Below are positions 25,251 to 34,691 of a DNA stretch of 64,000 nucleotides, piece after piece. The position numbers and the translations under genes are program-made. This DNA is from Alphaproteobacteria bacterium AO1-B (GTDB lineage: Bacteria; Pseudomonadota; Alphaproteobacteria; Rhizobiales; Stappiaceae), in contig MLAX01000004.1 in assembly GCA_001890945.1 (NCBI GenBank), positions 186,001 to 250,000 of the forward strand. Reading direction: 5' to 3'. The notes below the pieces were generated by a model. The model ran no database searches, was not told the DNA's origin, and saw only the letters and a list, made by a program, of their open reading frames with translations. How positions within the stretch are numbered: the first letter of the stretch is position 1; the number at the start of each line of letters is the position of its first letter.

Positions 25251-26198
25251 TTAATAGCCCCTTTGACGATCGACGGTTGGCGGGATGCTGCCAGTTTCCA
25301 GATACTGTTTGATATTTTGAGCAACAATTGCAGATGCAGTGCTGGTGATAGTTGGCGCGGAGATATGAGGCAGAACAGTCACTTCAGGGTGCGACCAGTA
25401 TGGATGGTCCTTGTCCAAAGGCTCCTGGTCAAAAACATCCAGCACGGCATGCCCGACACGGCCGTCGTCAAGCGCGGCAAGGAGCGCGTTGGTGTCTACG
25501 ATCGGCCCCCTGGCGAAGTTGATCAGCTTTGTACCCGGTTTCACCGAAGCCAGTGCCTGCTTGCCGATCAGACCGCGTGTGTCGCCTGTCAAAGGCATCA
25601 GCAGCACAAGGATGTCGGATCGGGCCAGGACTGTGTCGAGTTCTTCTGCTCCGGCAAATGTCTCGATGCCTTTGAGTGTTTTGCGGGACCGGCTCCACCC
25701 AAGCACATTGAAGCCATTGGCTTTCAGGCGCAGTGCCGAAGCTGATCCGAGTTCTCCAATTCCCAGCACACCGATCGTTACCTCCTGAGGCGTTTTCAGG
25801 AGATGGTGTTGCCAGACATGGTCCCGCTGCTGCCGCATATATACCGGCATGTCACGGTGGAGATAGAGAGACCAGGCAAGGACCGCTTCCGACATGGTTT
25901 CCGCCATTTGCGGATCCGCGAGGCGCACGATCTGGGGACCCGTGTCCGGCAGTTCGGCGACCAGGCGCTCAACGCCGGCCCATAAGCTTTGAACCCAAAC
26001 CAGGTTGGGAAGTGAGGCCACTTTTGTCGGGTCTGGATTTGCGACTATAGCGACGGTGGCTTTCTCTCGTTCAACCTGTGTCAGATCATCGAACGCCTTG
26101 ACTTGCGCAATCCCGCTCAGGGCTTCGGGCAGCGCATCTTTCCATGCTTTCCGCTCCACACCGCCGACCTCGGAAACGAAAGGTATTACGGGCATCAT
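25251..26198 (-). CDS. D-2-hydroxyacid dehydrogenase (glyoxylate/hydroxypyruvate reductase A-like)
   Basis: A 315-residue NAD(P)-dependent dehydrogenase of the GhrA-like branch. The nucleotide motif is GVLGIGELGSASALRLKANG (about residues 140-160), and the catalytic triad appears as Arg in NFARGPIVDT, Glu in VFDQEPLDKDH and His in LPHISAPT. It would reduce glyoxylate, hydroxypyruvate or a related 2-oxoacid. The start overlaps the stop of the VOC gene (ATGATGA), so the two are translationally coupled. The next codon is also ATG (26195). Confidence 0.88.
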   Translation of the reverse strand: MMPVIPFVSEVGGVERKAWKDALPEALSGIAQVKAFDDLTQVEREKATVAIVANPDPTKVASLPNLVWVQSLWAGVERLVAELPDTGPQIVRLADPQMAETMSEAVLAWSLYLHRDMPVYMRQQRDHVWQHHLLKTPQEVTIGVLGIGELGSASALRLKANGFNVLGWSRSRKTLKGIETFAGAEELDTVLARSDILVLLMPLTGDTRGLIGKQALASVKPGTKLINFARGPIVDTNALLAALDDGRVGHAVLDVFDQEPLDKDHPYWSHPEVTVLPHISAPTITSTASAIVAQNIKQYLETGSIPPTVDRQRGY

Positions 26199-26608
26199 GC
26201 AGCGAAAACTCCGGTTTCATCGGCAAATCCCTTGATCTCGATCGGATTGCCGGAAGGGTCCCGAAAAAACATGGTGCTTTGCTCCCCTGGTTGCCCTTCG
26301 AAACGGATGGTAGGCGGGATAACAAATTCGACGCCCGCGCTCGTGAGCCGGTCCGCCACTTTTTTCCAAGTGCCCATATCAAGCACCGCGCCCATATGCG
26401 GCATCGGAACCATGTGCTCGCCAACTTTTCCGGTGTTGGTGGTCTCGAAAGGTTTCCCGATATGCAGCGAAAGCTGGTGTCCAAAAAAATTGTAGTCAAC
26501 CCATGTGTCGGTGCTGCGTCCTTCTTGGCAGCCCAACAATTCACCGTAGAAGGCGCGGGCGTCATCAAGATTGGTCACGTGAAAAGCGAGGTGAAAGCAG
26601 GGCTGCAT
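26195..26608 (-). CDS. VOC family protein (glyoxalase/dioxygenase fold)
   Basis: A 137-residue vicinal-oxygen-chelate protein with paired beta-alpha-beta-beta-beta modules. The first module contains the likely metal His in CFHLAFHVTNLDDARAFYGELLG, and the second ends with FFRDPSGNPIEIKGF, whose Glu is the usual second ligand. It starts at ATG 26608 with GGAGA six bases upstream, leads the minus-strand set, and is divergent from the LysR gene at 26699. The reaction is unknown. Confidence 0.88.
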   Translation of the reverse strand: MQPCFHLAFHVTNLDDARAFYGELLGCQEGRSTDTWVDYNFFGHQLSLHIGKPFETTNTGKVGEHMVPMPHMGAVLDMGTWKKVADRLTSAGVEFVIPPTIRFEGQPGEQSTMFFRDPSGNPIEIKGFADETGVFAA

Positions 26609-26698
26609 ATGTCGTCTCCAACTGAGGTCTTTGTTTCATAGCAGAGCCTGAGAAAAACAATTACTATGTTTTTTCTTCTCTGAGCATAGGAAAAAATA

Positions 26699-27595
26699 TT
26701 GGACACGCGATTTTTGGAAAGCCTCCTTGCTGTGGTCGAGACGGGGTCCATTGCCGGGGCTGCGCGCCAACAAGGCTTAACCGCTGCTGCAATCAGTCAG
26801 CGGATCAAGGTGCTCGAAACTGATTTGAATTGCAGACTTCTCGTTCGTTCCGCCAAAACGGTAAAGCCATCGCCAGAATGTCAGCGGCTTCTTCCAGCAG
26901 CAAGCGCGTTGGTTCGTGATGCAAGCCGGTTGTCGTTTGGGATATCAAATGACCGTCTGAGCGGGCCCTATCGCATTGGAGCTATTTCAACGGCGTTGCT
27001 TGATGTTGTGCCCAAGGTTGTGCGGGCGTTTCGTGAACAGGCGCCCGATGTGCAACTGTCTGTTCTGCCTGGCAACTCCCGAGCGCTTTATGAAGATCTG
27101 TTGGTTGAAAAGGTTGATGCAGTGATTTGCGTCGCACCTCCGTTTCAGCTGCCGAAGGGGATCCGGTCCTTCCCGGTTGCAGAAGAGCCCTTTCTGCATA
27201 TCCGCCCAGAAACGCACCTTCGGCAGGATAAAAACGATGTTCTACCCTGGATTATCTACGACCGGTCATCTTGGGGAGGGGGGCTGGCGAGCCGTTATCT
27301 CGATAAGGCACTTTCGCATGTGCCTGTTTTGTGTGAACTGGATTCCCCGGAGACCATTGCCGCAATGGTCCATGAGGGGCTTGGGCAAGCGGCAGTCCCT
27401 CGTTGGTCTGGTCTCGAAATTCATCATTCCGATCTCTGTGCTTCGGCGTCGCCAATTCCTTCCATCCCGAAGCGTTCGATTGTCTTGCTGCAACGGAACA
27501 TGTCCCTCGTCGCCAAAATAGATTTGCTTTTGCAAAACACCGCATTAGGTGCTTCCGATAAATTCAGTCCACGGCAAGCAAAAGCACAACCTTAA
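26699..27595 (+). CDS. LysR family transcriptional regulator (ArgP-like N-terminus)
   Basis: A 298-residue LysR protein. The HTH is DTRFLESLLAVVETGSIAGA then RQQGLTAAAISQRIKVLE. The effector domain starts at about residue 90 with GPYRIGAISTALLDVVPKVV. The start is TTG at 26699 with AGGA 9-10 bases upstream; no ATG is near. It is divergent from the VOC gene, so the VOC/hydroxyacid dehydrogenase/isomerase set is its likely target. I could not find a clean T-N11-A palindrome in the 90-bp gap. Confidence 0.9.
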   Translation: MDTRFLESLLAVVETGSIAGAARQQGLTAAAISQRIKVLETDLNCRLLVRSAKTVKPSPECQRLLPAASALVRDASRLSFGISNDRLSGPYRIGAISTALLDVVPKVVRAFREQAPDVQLSVLPGNSRALYEDLLVEKVDAVICVAPPFQLPKGIRSFPVAEEPFLHIRPETHLRQDKNDVLPWIIYDRSSWGGGLASRYLDKALSHVPVLCELDSPETIAAMVHEGLGQAAVPRWSGLEIHHSDLCASASPIPSIPKRSIVLLQRNMSLVAKIDLLLQNTALGASDKFSPRQAKAQP

Positions 27596-28056
27596 GGTGT
27601 TTTTAATTAAAAATTAGCCAAAATAGTGTATTCAGAACTGCACTTAAAAGTCATAATGTTATCTTCTGTGGCGTTTATTGGCAGGAAAATGTCGCTGCTT
27701 GGCTAGTCTGGGAAATAAAAGGAACGATCGGCAAAAGAAGTGCAGGTCAACTGTTGTGCTGGCCGTCGCATAATGCAATGGTATTGAGAGCGAGCCCAAG
27801 AGCTTGGTCGAAATACCTGTTTCGACCTCGTGCGGCCCAATGGGCTCATGCTGAAGATTAGGGAGCAGGGTCGAAGTATATGCTACGAGTAAAGGCAGTC
27901 GAGAAGATCTTAGATCTTCCCGCCCTTTTGTGTGATTTGATCCACATTCCCAATTTACATGATCAATTGATGCGCCGGGAGGTGAATACTAGAGTTGTAG
28001 TATTCTCAGGATGCGCCAATGGAAAACTCAACAAACAGACTGCATAGGAGTACCCC
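27596..28056 (+). promoter_or_regulatory. 460-bp leader of the betaine importer operon
   Basis: No gene is visible. A perfect 17-bp palindrome, GAAGATCT-T-AGATCTTC, lies at 27903-27919. A possible sigma-70 promoter, TTGATG (27967-27972) and TAGAGT (27990-27995) with 17-bp spacing, matches consensus at four of six positions in each box. The ribosome binding site AGGAG lies just before proX. The rest of the leader shows no riboswitch fold that I can recognise. Confidence 0.4.
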
Positions 28057-29049
28057 ATGAAAAAGTTGTTTGTCACAGTCGCTGCGACTGCGCTCGTCGG
28101 GATGGCGTCTTCCGCCATGGCCGAAGAATGCGGAACAGTCACTGTTGCGGAAATGAACTGGGCATCTGCCGGCGCGATCGCGCACATCGACAAGATCATT
28201 CTTGAAAATGGATACGGCTGTAATGTTGAGTTGGTCACTGGCGACACCATGCCGACCTTCACGTCCATGAACGAGAAGGGTGAGCCGGACATGGCTCCGG
28301 AGCTCTGGATTAACGCTGTGCGTGAGCCGCTTGATAAGGCCGTCGCTGAAGGATCTCTGATCATCGGTGGTGAAATCCTGAACGAAGGTGGTGTTGAAGG
28401 CTTTTGGGTTCCGACCGCTATCGCCGAAGAGCATGACATCTACACCGTAGCTGCCGCCAAAGAGCGTCCAGATCTCTTCAAAGGCGCCGAGGACGACACC
28501 AAGGGTGGCTTCTTCACCTGTCCGACCGGTTGGAACTGCCGCATCACGACAGGTAACCTCTTCCGCGCAAACGGTTTCGACGAAGCTGGTTTCGAACTCG
28601 TAGATCCGGGTTCTGCTGCCGGTCTTGACGGGTCTTTGGCTCGTGCAAACGAGCGCGGTGAAGGTTGGCTCGGTTACTACTGGGCTCCGACAGCGATCCT
28701 CGGCAAGTACGACATGACACTGCTCGATTTTGAAGTCGAACACGACAAGGAAGAGTGGGACAAGTGTACAGTTGTTGAAGACTGCCCGAACCCGAAGCCA
28801 AACTCCTGGGTTAAATCCGAGGTGTTCACAGTTGTTACCGAAGAGTTTGCCAAAAAAGCTGGTCCGACCATGGACTACGTGAAAGGCCGGACTTGGGACA
28901 ACCGGACTGCCGGTAAGGTCTTGGCATGGATGACTGACAATCAGGCGACCAACGAAGACGGCGCATACTACTTCCTTGAAAACTTTGAAGATGTATGGAC
29001 CCAGTGGGTCAGCCCGGAAGTCGCTGAAAAAGTGAAAGCTTCTCTATAA
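28057..29049 (+). CDS. proX: Glycine betaine/proline ABC transporter substrate-binding protein
   Basis: A 330-residue OpuAC-type binding protein with signal peptide MKKLFVTVAATALVGMASSAMA. The mature protein opens ECGTVTVAEMNWASAGAIAHIDK, the usual start of ProX-like proteins. Trp and Tyr residues suited to caging a quaternary ammonium group are abundant (WNCRIT, GYYWAPTAIL, FWVPTAI). It has paired cysteines (C116-type FFTCPTGWNC and CTVVEDC). It starts with AGGAG six bases upstream and is followed by a hairpin, then permease and ATPase genes. Confidence 0.92.
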   Translation: MKKLFVTVAATALVGMASSAMAEECGTVTVAEMNWASAGAIAHIDKIILENGYGCNVELVTGDTMPTFTSMNEKGEPDMAPELWINAVREPLDKAVAEGSLIIGGEILNEGGVEGFWVPTAIAEEHDIYTVAAAKERPDLFKGAEDDTKGGFFTCPTGWNCRITTGNLFRANGFDEAGFELVDPGSAAGLDGSLARANERGEGWLGYYWAPTAILGKYDMTLLDFEVEHDKEEWDKCTVVEDCPNPKPNSWVKSEVFTVVTEEFAKKAGPTMDYVKGRTWDNRTAGKVLAWMTDNQATNEDGAYYFLENFEDVWTQWVSPEVAEKVKASL

Positions 29050-29066
29050 TCCGTTGAAGCGAAAAG

Positions 29067-29090
29067 GAGCCCGCATCACGATGCGGGCTC
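29067..29090 (+). terminator. Hairpin between proX and proW
   Basis: GAGCCCGCAT and ATGCGGGCTC form a perfect 10-bp stem with a CACG loop, followed by TTCATT. It lies 17 nt after the proX stop. The weak U tract suggests partial termination or mRNA 3'-end protection, which would give more binding protein than permease, a common layout for importers. Confidence 0.6.
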
Positions 29091-29123
29091 TTCATTGAGG
29101 GGCAAAGAAACGGGACGAGAGTG

Positions 29124-30011
29124 ATGGAGTGGTTACAAGAATTCCCCGCTATGAGCCGGGGTGGCTTGCGCGAAATGCGCCAAACAATTGACGGGGCCTT
29201 TAAGGATTTTACGCGTGCCTACGGGGACGCAATTGAAAGTGCGTTTGATCCGATCAAGGACTTCCTGATCTTTTTGGAGCAACTGCTCATCAACTCGCCT
29301 TGGCCAATTATCCTGGCAGTGCTTGTCGGGATTGTTTACCTCATGAGCCGGAACGCCCGAATTACAATCGGCTCCTTGGTGGCACTTTGTGTCATCGGCT
29401 ATCTCGGCATGTGGGAAGACACCATGCGCACAATCGCCATGGTGACTGTTTGTACGATGATGGCGATTGTACTGGGTATTCCGCTTGGAATTTTGATGGC
29501 GCGTTCAGATCGAATTCAAAGCATCATCAATCCAGTGCTCGATCTCATGCAGACGATGCCGAGCTTCGTTTATCTCATTCCGGTGGTCATGATTTTCGGC
29601 CTTGGCAAAGTGCCGGGCATGATTGCGGTGGTTATCTACGCCATTCCGCCGATGATCCGACTGACCAACCTCGGTATTCGTCTTGTTGACCAAGACGTTC
29701 TAGAGGCAGCCGACGCCTTCGGGTCCAGTTCTTGGCAGAAGTTGACCAATGTTCAGCTGCCACTTGCGTTGCCAACGATCATGGCTGGCGTGAACCAGAC
29801 CATCATGATGGCACTTGCGATGGTTGTTGTTGCGGCTCTTATCGGCGTGAAAGGTCTCGGTCAGCCGGTTCTGAACGCGATTGCGAACCAGTATTTGACG
29901 ATGGGCGTCATGAATGGTCTCGCGATCGTTGCGATTGCCATTATTTTCGACCGCGCGACCCAGGCCTACGGCAAGCGCCTTCAGAAACACTCGGAGGTGA
30001 TCCATGGGTGA
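29124..30011 (+). CDS. proW: Glycine betaine/proline ABC transporter permease
   Basis: A 295-residue ProW-type permease. A hydrophilic N-terminal region of about 50 residues precedes the membrane segments (WPIILAVLVGIVYLMS, ITIGSLVALCVIGYLGMW and others). The EAA loop is EAADAFGSSSWQKLTNVQLPLALPTIMAG. The ATG at 29124 is one codon after an in-frame GTG, and GGGACGAG precedes it. Its 3' end overlaps proV by 8 bp and itself supplies proV's ribosome binding site. Confidence 0.93.
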   Translation: MEWLQEFPAMSRGGLREMRQTIDGAFKDFTRAYGDAIESAFDPIKDFLIFLEQLLINSPWPIILAVLVGIVYLMSRNARITIGSLVALCVIGYLGMWEDTMRTIAMVTVCTMMAIVLGIPLGILMARSDRIQSIINPVLDLMQTMPSFVYLIPVVMIFGLGKVPGMIAVVIYAIPPMIRLTNLGIRLVDQDVLEAADAFGSSSWQKLTNVQLPLALPTIMAGVNQTIMMALAMVVVAALIGVKGLGQPVLNAIANQYLTMGVMNGLAIVAIAIIFDRATQAYGKRLQKHSEVIHG

Positions 30012-31035
30012 GGCGACAGGCATTGAGATTAAAAATCTATACAAGATTTTTGGTCCAAACGGCAAAGACATGGTGCAGCTCGTAAAGGACGGCATGTCCA
30101 AAGCCGAGCTCAACGAAAAGCACAATCACGTCTTGGGCTTGAACAACATCAACATCTCTATGCCTGGCGGTAAGATCGAGGTGGTGATGGGGTTGTCCGG
30201 GTCGGGGAAATCCACCTTGATCCGGCACATCAACCGACTGATCGATCCGACAGACGGAGAAGTGCTCTACGGTGATGAAGACGTTTGTAAGATGTCTCAG
30301 GGTGAGCTGAGGGAATTCCGTCGCCACAAAACAGCGATGGTCTTCCAGAAGTTTGCGCTCCTGCCGCACCGGACTGTCATGAAAAACACGGTCTACGGGC
30401 TGGAAATCCAGGGCGTCTCTATGAAAGAGGCTGAGGAACGGGCTGCACGATGGATCGCTCGTGTTGGCTTGGAAGGCTTTGAAGACCATTATCCGAACCA
30501 GTTGTCGGGCGGTATGCAGCAGCGTGTCGGTCTTGCCCGTGCTCTGACAAACGATGCGGACATTTTGCTTATGGACGAAGCGTTCTCAGCGCTTGATCCG
30601 TTGATCCGTATGGATATGCAGACTGTTTTGCTTGATCTTCAGGAAGAGCTTCACAAGACAATCGTCTTCATCACTCACGACCTAGATGAAGCGCTGCGGC
30701 TCGGCGACAAGATTGCGATCTTGCGCGATGGTGCAGTCATTCAGCAAGGCACTGGACAAGAGATTGTCCTGCGGCCTGCGGACGAGTACATCGCTGATTT
30801 CGTCAAGGAGGTGAACCGTGGGCGCGTGATCCTCGTCGATACAGTGATGGACAAGACGAAGACCCTCGAGGGCGGTTTGACCGTCCAGAGCGGGATTATG
30901 CTGGAAGAAGCAGCCAAGAAGTTTGCCGAAACCGGTCAAGGCGAGTGCTGTGTTGTCAACGGTGACGGAAAGCCCTTGGGTGTTTTGAACGTTCAAGACA
31001 CCATCAGTGCGATGGTGACGCCAGCGTCCCACTGA
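30004..31035 (+). CDS. proV: Glycine betaine/proline ABC transporter ATP-binding protein
   Basis: A 343-residue ATPase with a long ProV-type N-terminus (IEIKNLYKIFGPN, KAELNEKHNHVLGLNNI). Motifs are Walker A GLSGSGKST, Q-loop MVFQKFALLPHRTV, signature LSGGMQQRVGLARAL, Walker B ILLMDEAFSALDP and FITHDLDEALRL. The C-terminus retains one CBS-like module (GECCVVNGDGKPLGVLNVQD); full ProV proteins have two, which sense ionic strength, so osmotic gating may be reduced. The start sits right behind TCGGAGGTGATCC, a near-perfect anti-16S match. A strong terminator follows. Confidence 0.93.
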   Translation: MGEATGIEIKNLYKIFGPNGKDMVQLVKDGMSKAELNEKHNHVLGLNNINISMPGGKIEVVMGLSGSGKSTLIRHINRLIDPTDGEVLYGDEDVCKMSQGELREFRRHKTAMVFQKFALLPHRTVMKNTVYGLEIQGVSMKEAEERAARWIARVGLEGFEDHYPNQLSGGMQQRVGLARALTNDADILLMDEAFSALDPLIRMDMQTVLLDLQEELHKTIVFITHDLDEALRLGDKIAILRDGAVIQQGTGQEIVLRPADEYIADFVKEVNRGRVILVDTVMDKTKTLEGGLTVQSGIMLEEAAKKFAETGQGECCVVNGDGKPLGVLNVQDTISAMVTPASH

Positions 31036-31060
31036 AGGCTGGAAACCAGACAAAAAGAAA

Positions 31061-31086
31061 CCCCGGTCGGTTGACCGGGGTTTTTT
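31061..31086. terminator. Rho-independent terminator after proV
   Basis: CCCCGGTC-GGTT-GACCGGGG followed by six T residues, preceded by GAAA that extends the stem. It lies 25 bp after the proV stop and 20 bp before the convergent HlyD gene's stop. The A-run on the other side lets it act for both genes. Confidence 0.9.
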
Positions 31087-31106
31087 GTTTGCTGTGTCCC
31101 AATCGC

Positions 31107-32447
31107 TTAGCGTTCTGAGAACACCGTGCGCATTGCGCGCGTGACAGGGTTGAGCAGATAGGCAAGGACTGATTTGGACCCGGTCACAATCTGCGCATTC
31201 ACCTGCATGCCCGGCCGGACGGGGCTGGTTACATTCCCGGTGCCGATGGTGTTGCCGGGAAAGCCAAGGTCAGCCTTGAAATAGTACTCGCCATATTCAT
31301 CTTGGAAACTGGATGCTGAGATGGTTTCCACCTCCGCGACGATCGTCCCATAGATGTTCGGGTCATAGCTGGTGATCGTGATTTCAGCCTTGTCGCCCAC
31401 ATTGATGTGGCCGATGTCGCGTGGATTGACCTTCACCTCAGCCACCATGCTTTCGGTCTGCGGAACGATCTCCGCGATCATGTCGCCCGGATTCACAACA
31501 GCACCACGTCCGGTTTGACCCAGTGTTTTGATGTAGCCATCAACTGGAGCCCTTACGAACAAGCGATTCTGCCTGTCTTCGAGTTTCGCGATTTCCTGTG
31601 CCAGCTCAGCCCGCTCTTGAGCAATTCGAGCGCGCTCATCGGCTACATCCCGGTTCACCTCAGCGCCCGCCTGGTTCAGGCTCGCTTGAGCTTCGGTCAG
31701 CATTTCACGGGCTTGTGCCAGATTGCCGACGAGCTGTTCCAGCGTTACCTGGGAACGTTGGTATTCACCTTTTGATTCAAGATACCGGCGGCGGGATGTG
31801 TAGCCATCTTTCAGAAGGTTTTCTTGAATCTGGAATTTTTCCCGTTCCAGCTCCACTTGTGACCGTTGCAGAACAACCTGGGCCTCCAGGCTGGCCACTT
31901 CCGCACGTTTTTGTGCGACACGAGCCGTATAAGCATCCTGTTCATCGGCGACAGCTCTGCGGTTGGCTGTGAGTGCGGCACGTTGCTGTGTGCTCAAACC
32001 GCTGACTGCCGGGTCCAAACGCAGTCCAACTGTGTTCGGATCACTGAACTCTTGGGCTCTTAGCCGCTCTTCTTCGAGTTCCAGATAACTCAGGCGGCTC
32101 TGAATGCGGCCAAGTTCGGCAGTAGTGTCTTCTTTCTCGAGGCGAGCGATCGGGTCGCCTGCCATGATGAGTTGGCCTTCTTCAACGAGGATCTCACTGA
32201 CAATACCGCCCTCCAGGTGTTCGACAGCAAGGATCTGACCTGCAGGCGTGATTTCACCGATCGTGTTGGCAACTTCACGGATCTGACCAATGGCTGCCCA
32301 TACCAAGAGTGCCAGGGTCGCAATCGTGAGACCGATCAACAGCCGGGTGTAGAAGGCCGGTGGAACCCCGTCCTCCAATTCGAGTGGCAATCCTACTCGG
32401 CCATAAACGGCTTTGCGAAGCGGATCTGAGGTATCTTTGGCTGCCAT
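31107..32447 (-). CDS. HlyD-family type I secretion membrane fusion protein
   Basis: A 446-residue periplasmic adaptor. The cytoplasmic tail is short, the single membrane helix (LLIGLTIATLALLVWAAIGQI) is at about residues 32-52, a biotinyl/lipoyl-like half-motif (VEHLEGGIVSEILVEEGQLI) is near 74, and a long coiled coil spans roughly 115-305, rich in Glu/Arg/Gln. The barrel with FVRAPVDGYIKTLGQ follows. The C-terminal FYFKADLGFPGNTIGTG region and PGMQVNAQIVTGSKSVL are typical of T1SS adaptors. It is the third gene of an operon with the two ABC ATPases and bridges them to TolC. Confidence 0.92.
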   Translation of the reverse strand: MAAKDTSDPLRKAVYGRVGLPLELEDGVPPAFYTRLLIGLTIATLALLVWAAIGQIREVANTIGEITPAGQILAVEHLEGGIVSEILVEEGQLIMAGDPIARLEKEDTTAELGRIQSRLSYLELEEERLRAQEFSDPNTVGLRLDPAVSGLSTQQRAALTANRRAVADEQDAYTARVAQKRAEVASLEAQVVLQRSQVELEREKFQIQENLLKDGYTSRRRYLESKGEYQRSQVTLEQLVGNLAQAREMLTEAQASLNQAGAEVNRDVADERARIAQERAELAQEIAKLEDRQNRLFVRAPVDGYIKTLGQTGRGAVVNPGDMIAEIVPQTESMVAEVKVNPRDIGHINVGDKAEITITSYDPNIYGTIVAEVETISASSFQDEYGEYYFKADLGFPGNTIGTGNVTSPVRPGMQVNAQIVTGSKSVLAYLLNPVTRAMRTVFSER

Positions 32448-32503
32448 CGGTTTCTTCCTCGGCGGTTGTCGTGAGGTGCGGCTTTTCTCAGCGCACGCTC
32501 CAA

Positions 32504-34690
32504 TTACTTCGATTGCTGTTTCAGGACGTCGTCCAAAATCTCTGATGGCGGACCTGCCATGGTGACCATTCCGTTCTGCATGTAGACGAGCTGGTCAGCG
32601 ATCCGCATGTGGCTTGGCCGATAAGTGGTCAGGATGACGGTTGATTTACCGCGAACCTGTTCAATTTTTTTCATCAGCAGCTTGTCGCCATCAATATCTA
32701 GATTGCCGGCTGGATCATCCAGAACGTAGATTGAGGCTGGCCGTACGAAGGCCCTTGCAAGCAGGATCCGCTGTTTCACGTTGTCTGGAAGCACTTGCAG
32801 AAGCTGGCCTGTGAGACGGGTCTCAACTCCTTGAGGAAGCAATTCTGCGTAGTTGTTGAGGCCAAAGTCTTCGAATGCGCCGCGGACCTGATCATTGTCA
32901 GCTTGCGGATTGGCCATCCGGAAGTTCTGGGCGATAGTCCCGTAGAAGAAATCGTAGTGTTCGGGCGCATAGCCAATTGCATGGCGCCATTCTCCAGGAT
33001 CCAGCTGGCGGATATCGAGGTCATCCACCAAGACCGCCCCCATCTGTGGCCGGTAAAGCCCCAGTGTCGCACGAACCAGAGAAGTTTTCCCTGATCCACT
33101 TGGGCCTGTGATCGCAGCGACTGCGCCTTGTTCGACCTGTAAAGAGAAATTCCGCAATGCGGGTTCCTGGCGGGCCGGATAGCGAAGCACCACGTTAGAG
33201 TAGCGGACAGTACCTTGGAATTGACGATGCAAGCTCGGGAGTTTGCCCGGTTGCCGTTCCATGTCGATCTTCAAAAGACCGTTGATCCGTTCGATCGTTT
33301 GCTGGGCCTGGCCAAGCTGTGAGAAGCTCAAGAAGGCCTGATGCATCGGGTTCAGCGCGCGCCAGGACAAAGCCATGACCGCGATCAAGGCGCCTTGTGT
33401 GAGGCTTTGGTTCATCACCATGATGGCGCCGAAACCCAAAACACCGATGCCGCAGAGGGTCATCATCATTTGAGAGATGACCTGCATGATTTGAGACAGG
33501 TGTTTTGTTTTCAGGTTCTTTTGCGCGAAATCTGCTGACAGGGCACGAAACTTGTCGATCCAAACATCATCTGCGGACAAATTTTGGATCGCATCGCGCT
33601 TTGACAGGATTTCTACCGTGATGTTCTGGACGCGGGATTTGGCCTCACCGGCAAGGTTGATCGCACGTTTCATCCGGGGAACGATGAGAAGCGCGGCGAT
33701 GATGTAGAGCCCCAGCAAGCCGAGCGGAAGCAGCGCGAGCGGGCCGCCGATCAGTGAAAGAACCACCACGAACAAAGCGGAAAATGGCAGGTCAATCAGA
33801 GCATTAGCAAGGTTGCCGTGAAATATTTCCCGGACACCGTCAAACTGCTTCAGGCGGGTGATCTGCGCGCCAATTGGTGCTGAAGTCGTCAATGGCAAAG
33901 GCAGGTGTAGGAAATGGCGGAAGGTCGTATTCGCAACCACAGCGTCCAGTCGTGCGCCAAGGTATGCTTGGAGGCGGGATTTGGTACCCTTGACCAGCCA
34001 ATCCATACACAAGATCACCGCAATGCCTATCATGAGTGTAATGAGAACGGAAACGGACTTTGCGCCAATCGCTTTGTCGTAGACGTTCATCACAAACAAG
34101 GGCAGGCCGAGCGCCAACAGGTTGGCAAGAAAGCCGATTGCCATAATCGAGGTCAGCGTACCCCGAAATCTGTGAAACAATCTGGATGACCAATGTTTGA
34201 AGCCGGAAGTGGCCGTTGGATCATCTTCGGCGATCAGGAACAGCTCTGCATCCTTCAGGGCAGAGTAATCAAGATTCACAGTTTGCTGAGCTTCGCCGCT
34301 GAAAACACGAAGCCGGCCGTCCCCGCTTGGTCCAAGGCCAACACAGACATTTTGTCCGACCTTTAACAGGCAGGGAAATTGCTCCGCTGTGAGTTGCTTG
34401 ATCGGCCTTGATGAGCTGGTGACCCGGTAATTGAGCCGGGTAAGCACGGCCCGCAAATCATAGATTTCGGTGATGCCCTCAAGATGTGGCAAAGCCTCAA
34501 ACAGGTGCCGCTCCATGCCGTCCCACCCAAGTGCTTCCAGCACTGGCAAGAGGCATGCTTCAGCTGCCGTGTTTCGGTCAATATGGGTGCCTGCTTGCTG
34601 GCGGACCCGGCTTGCCAGATTTAAGCGCCGGGTAGACGGGTCTGAACCCTGAATATAGGCGGAGGTGTTTTCAAACGCTGCCAGGGACAT
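32504..34690 (-). CDS. Type I secretion ABC permease/ATPase A, with degenerate NBD
   Basis: A 728-residue exporter half-transporter: an N-terminal C39-like domain lacking a clear protease triad (about 35-155), a six-helix membrane domain (about 175-465) and an ATPase domain (about 490-725). Walker A is intact (GPSGSGKT, 529-536). The Q-loop Gln is Glu (APEHYD, E577), the LSGGQ signature is LPDNV (634-638), the catalytic Glu after Walker B is Asp (VLDDP, D659) and the H-loop His is Tyr (TTYRPS, Y690). It starts one base after the stop of half-transporter B, behind AAGGAGCC. The likely role is heterodimerising with B to export the giant adhesin. Confidence 0.88.
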   Translation of the reverse strand: MSLAAFENTSAYIQGSDPSTRRLNLASRVRQQAGTHIDRNTAAEACLLPVLEALGWDGMERHLFEALPHLEGITEIYDLRAVLTRLNYRVTSSSRPIKQLTAEQFPCLLKVGQNVCVGLGPSGDGRLRVFSGEAQQTVNLDYSALKDAELFLIAEDDPTATSGFKHWSSRLFHRFRGTLTSIMAIGFLANLLALGLPLFVMNVYDKAIGAKSVSVLITLMIGIAVILCMDWLVKGTKSRLQAYLGARLDAVVANTTFRHFLHLPLPLTTSAPIGAQITRLKQFDGVREIFHGNLANALIDLPFSALFVVVLSLIGGPLALLPLGLLGLYIIAALLIVPRMKRAINLAGEAKSRVQNITVEILSKRDAIQNLSADDVWIDKFRALSADFAQKNLKTKHLSQIMQVISQMMMTLCGIGVLGFGAIMVMNQSLTQGALIAVMALSWRALNPMHQAFLSFSQLGQAQQTIERINGLLKIDMERQPGKLPSLHRQFQGTVRYSNVVLRYPARQEPALRNFSLQVEQGAVAAITGPSGSGKTSLVRATLGLYRPQMGAVLVDDLDIRQLDPGEWRHAIGYAPEHYDFFYGTIAQNFRMANPQADNDQVRGAFEDFGLNNYAELLPQGVETRLTGQLLQVLPDNVKQRILLARAFVRPASIYVLDDPAGNLDIDGDKLLMKKIEQVRGKSTVILTTYRPSHMRIADQLVYMQNGMVTMAGPPSEILDDVLKQQSK

Positions 34691-34691
34691 G

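Noticed and set aside
26609-26698. Purine/pyrimidine-rich near-palindrome between the VOC and LysR genes
   Set aside because: The arms match only partly and no T-N11-A core with dyad symmetry could be defined.
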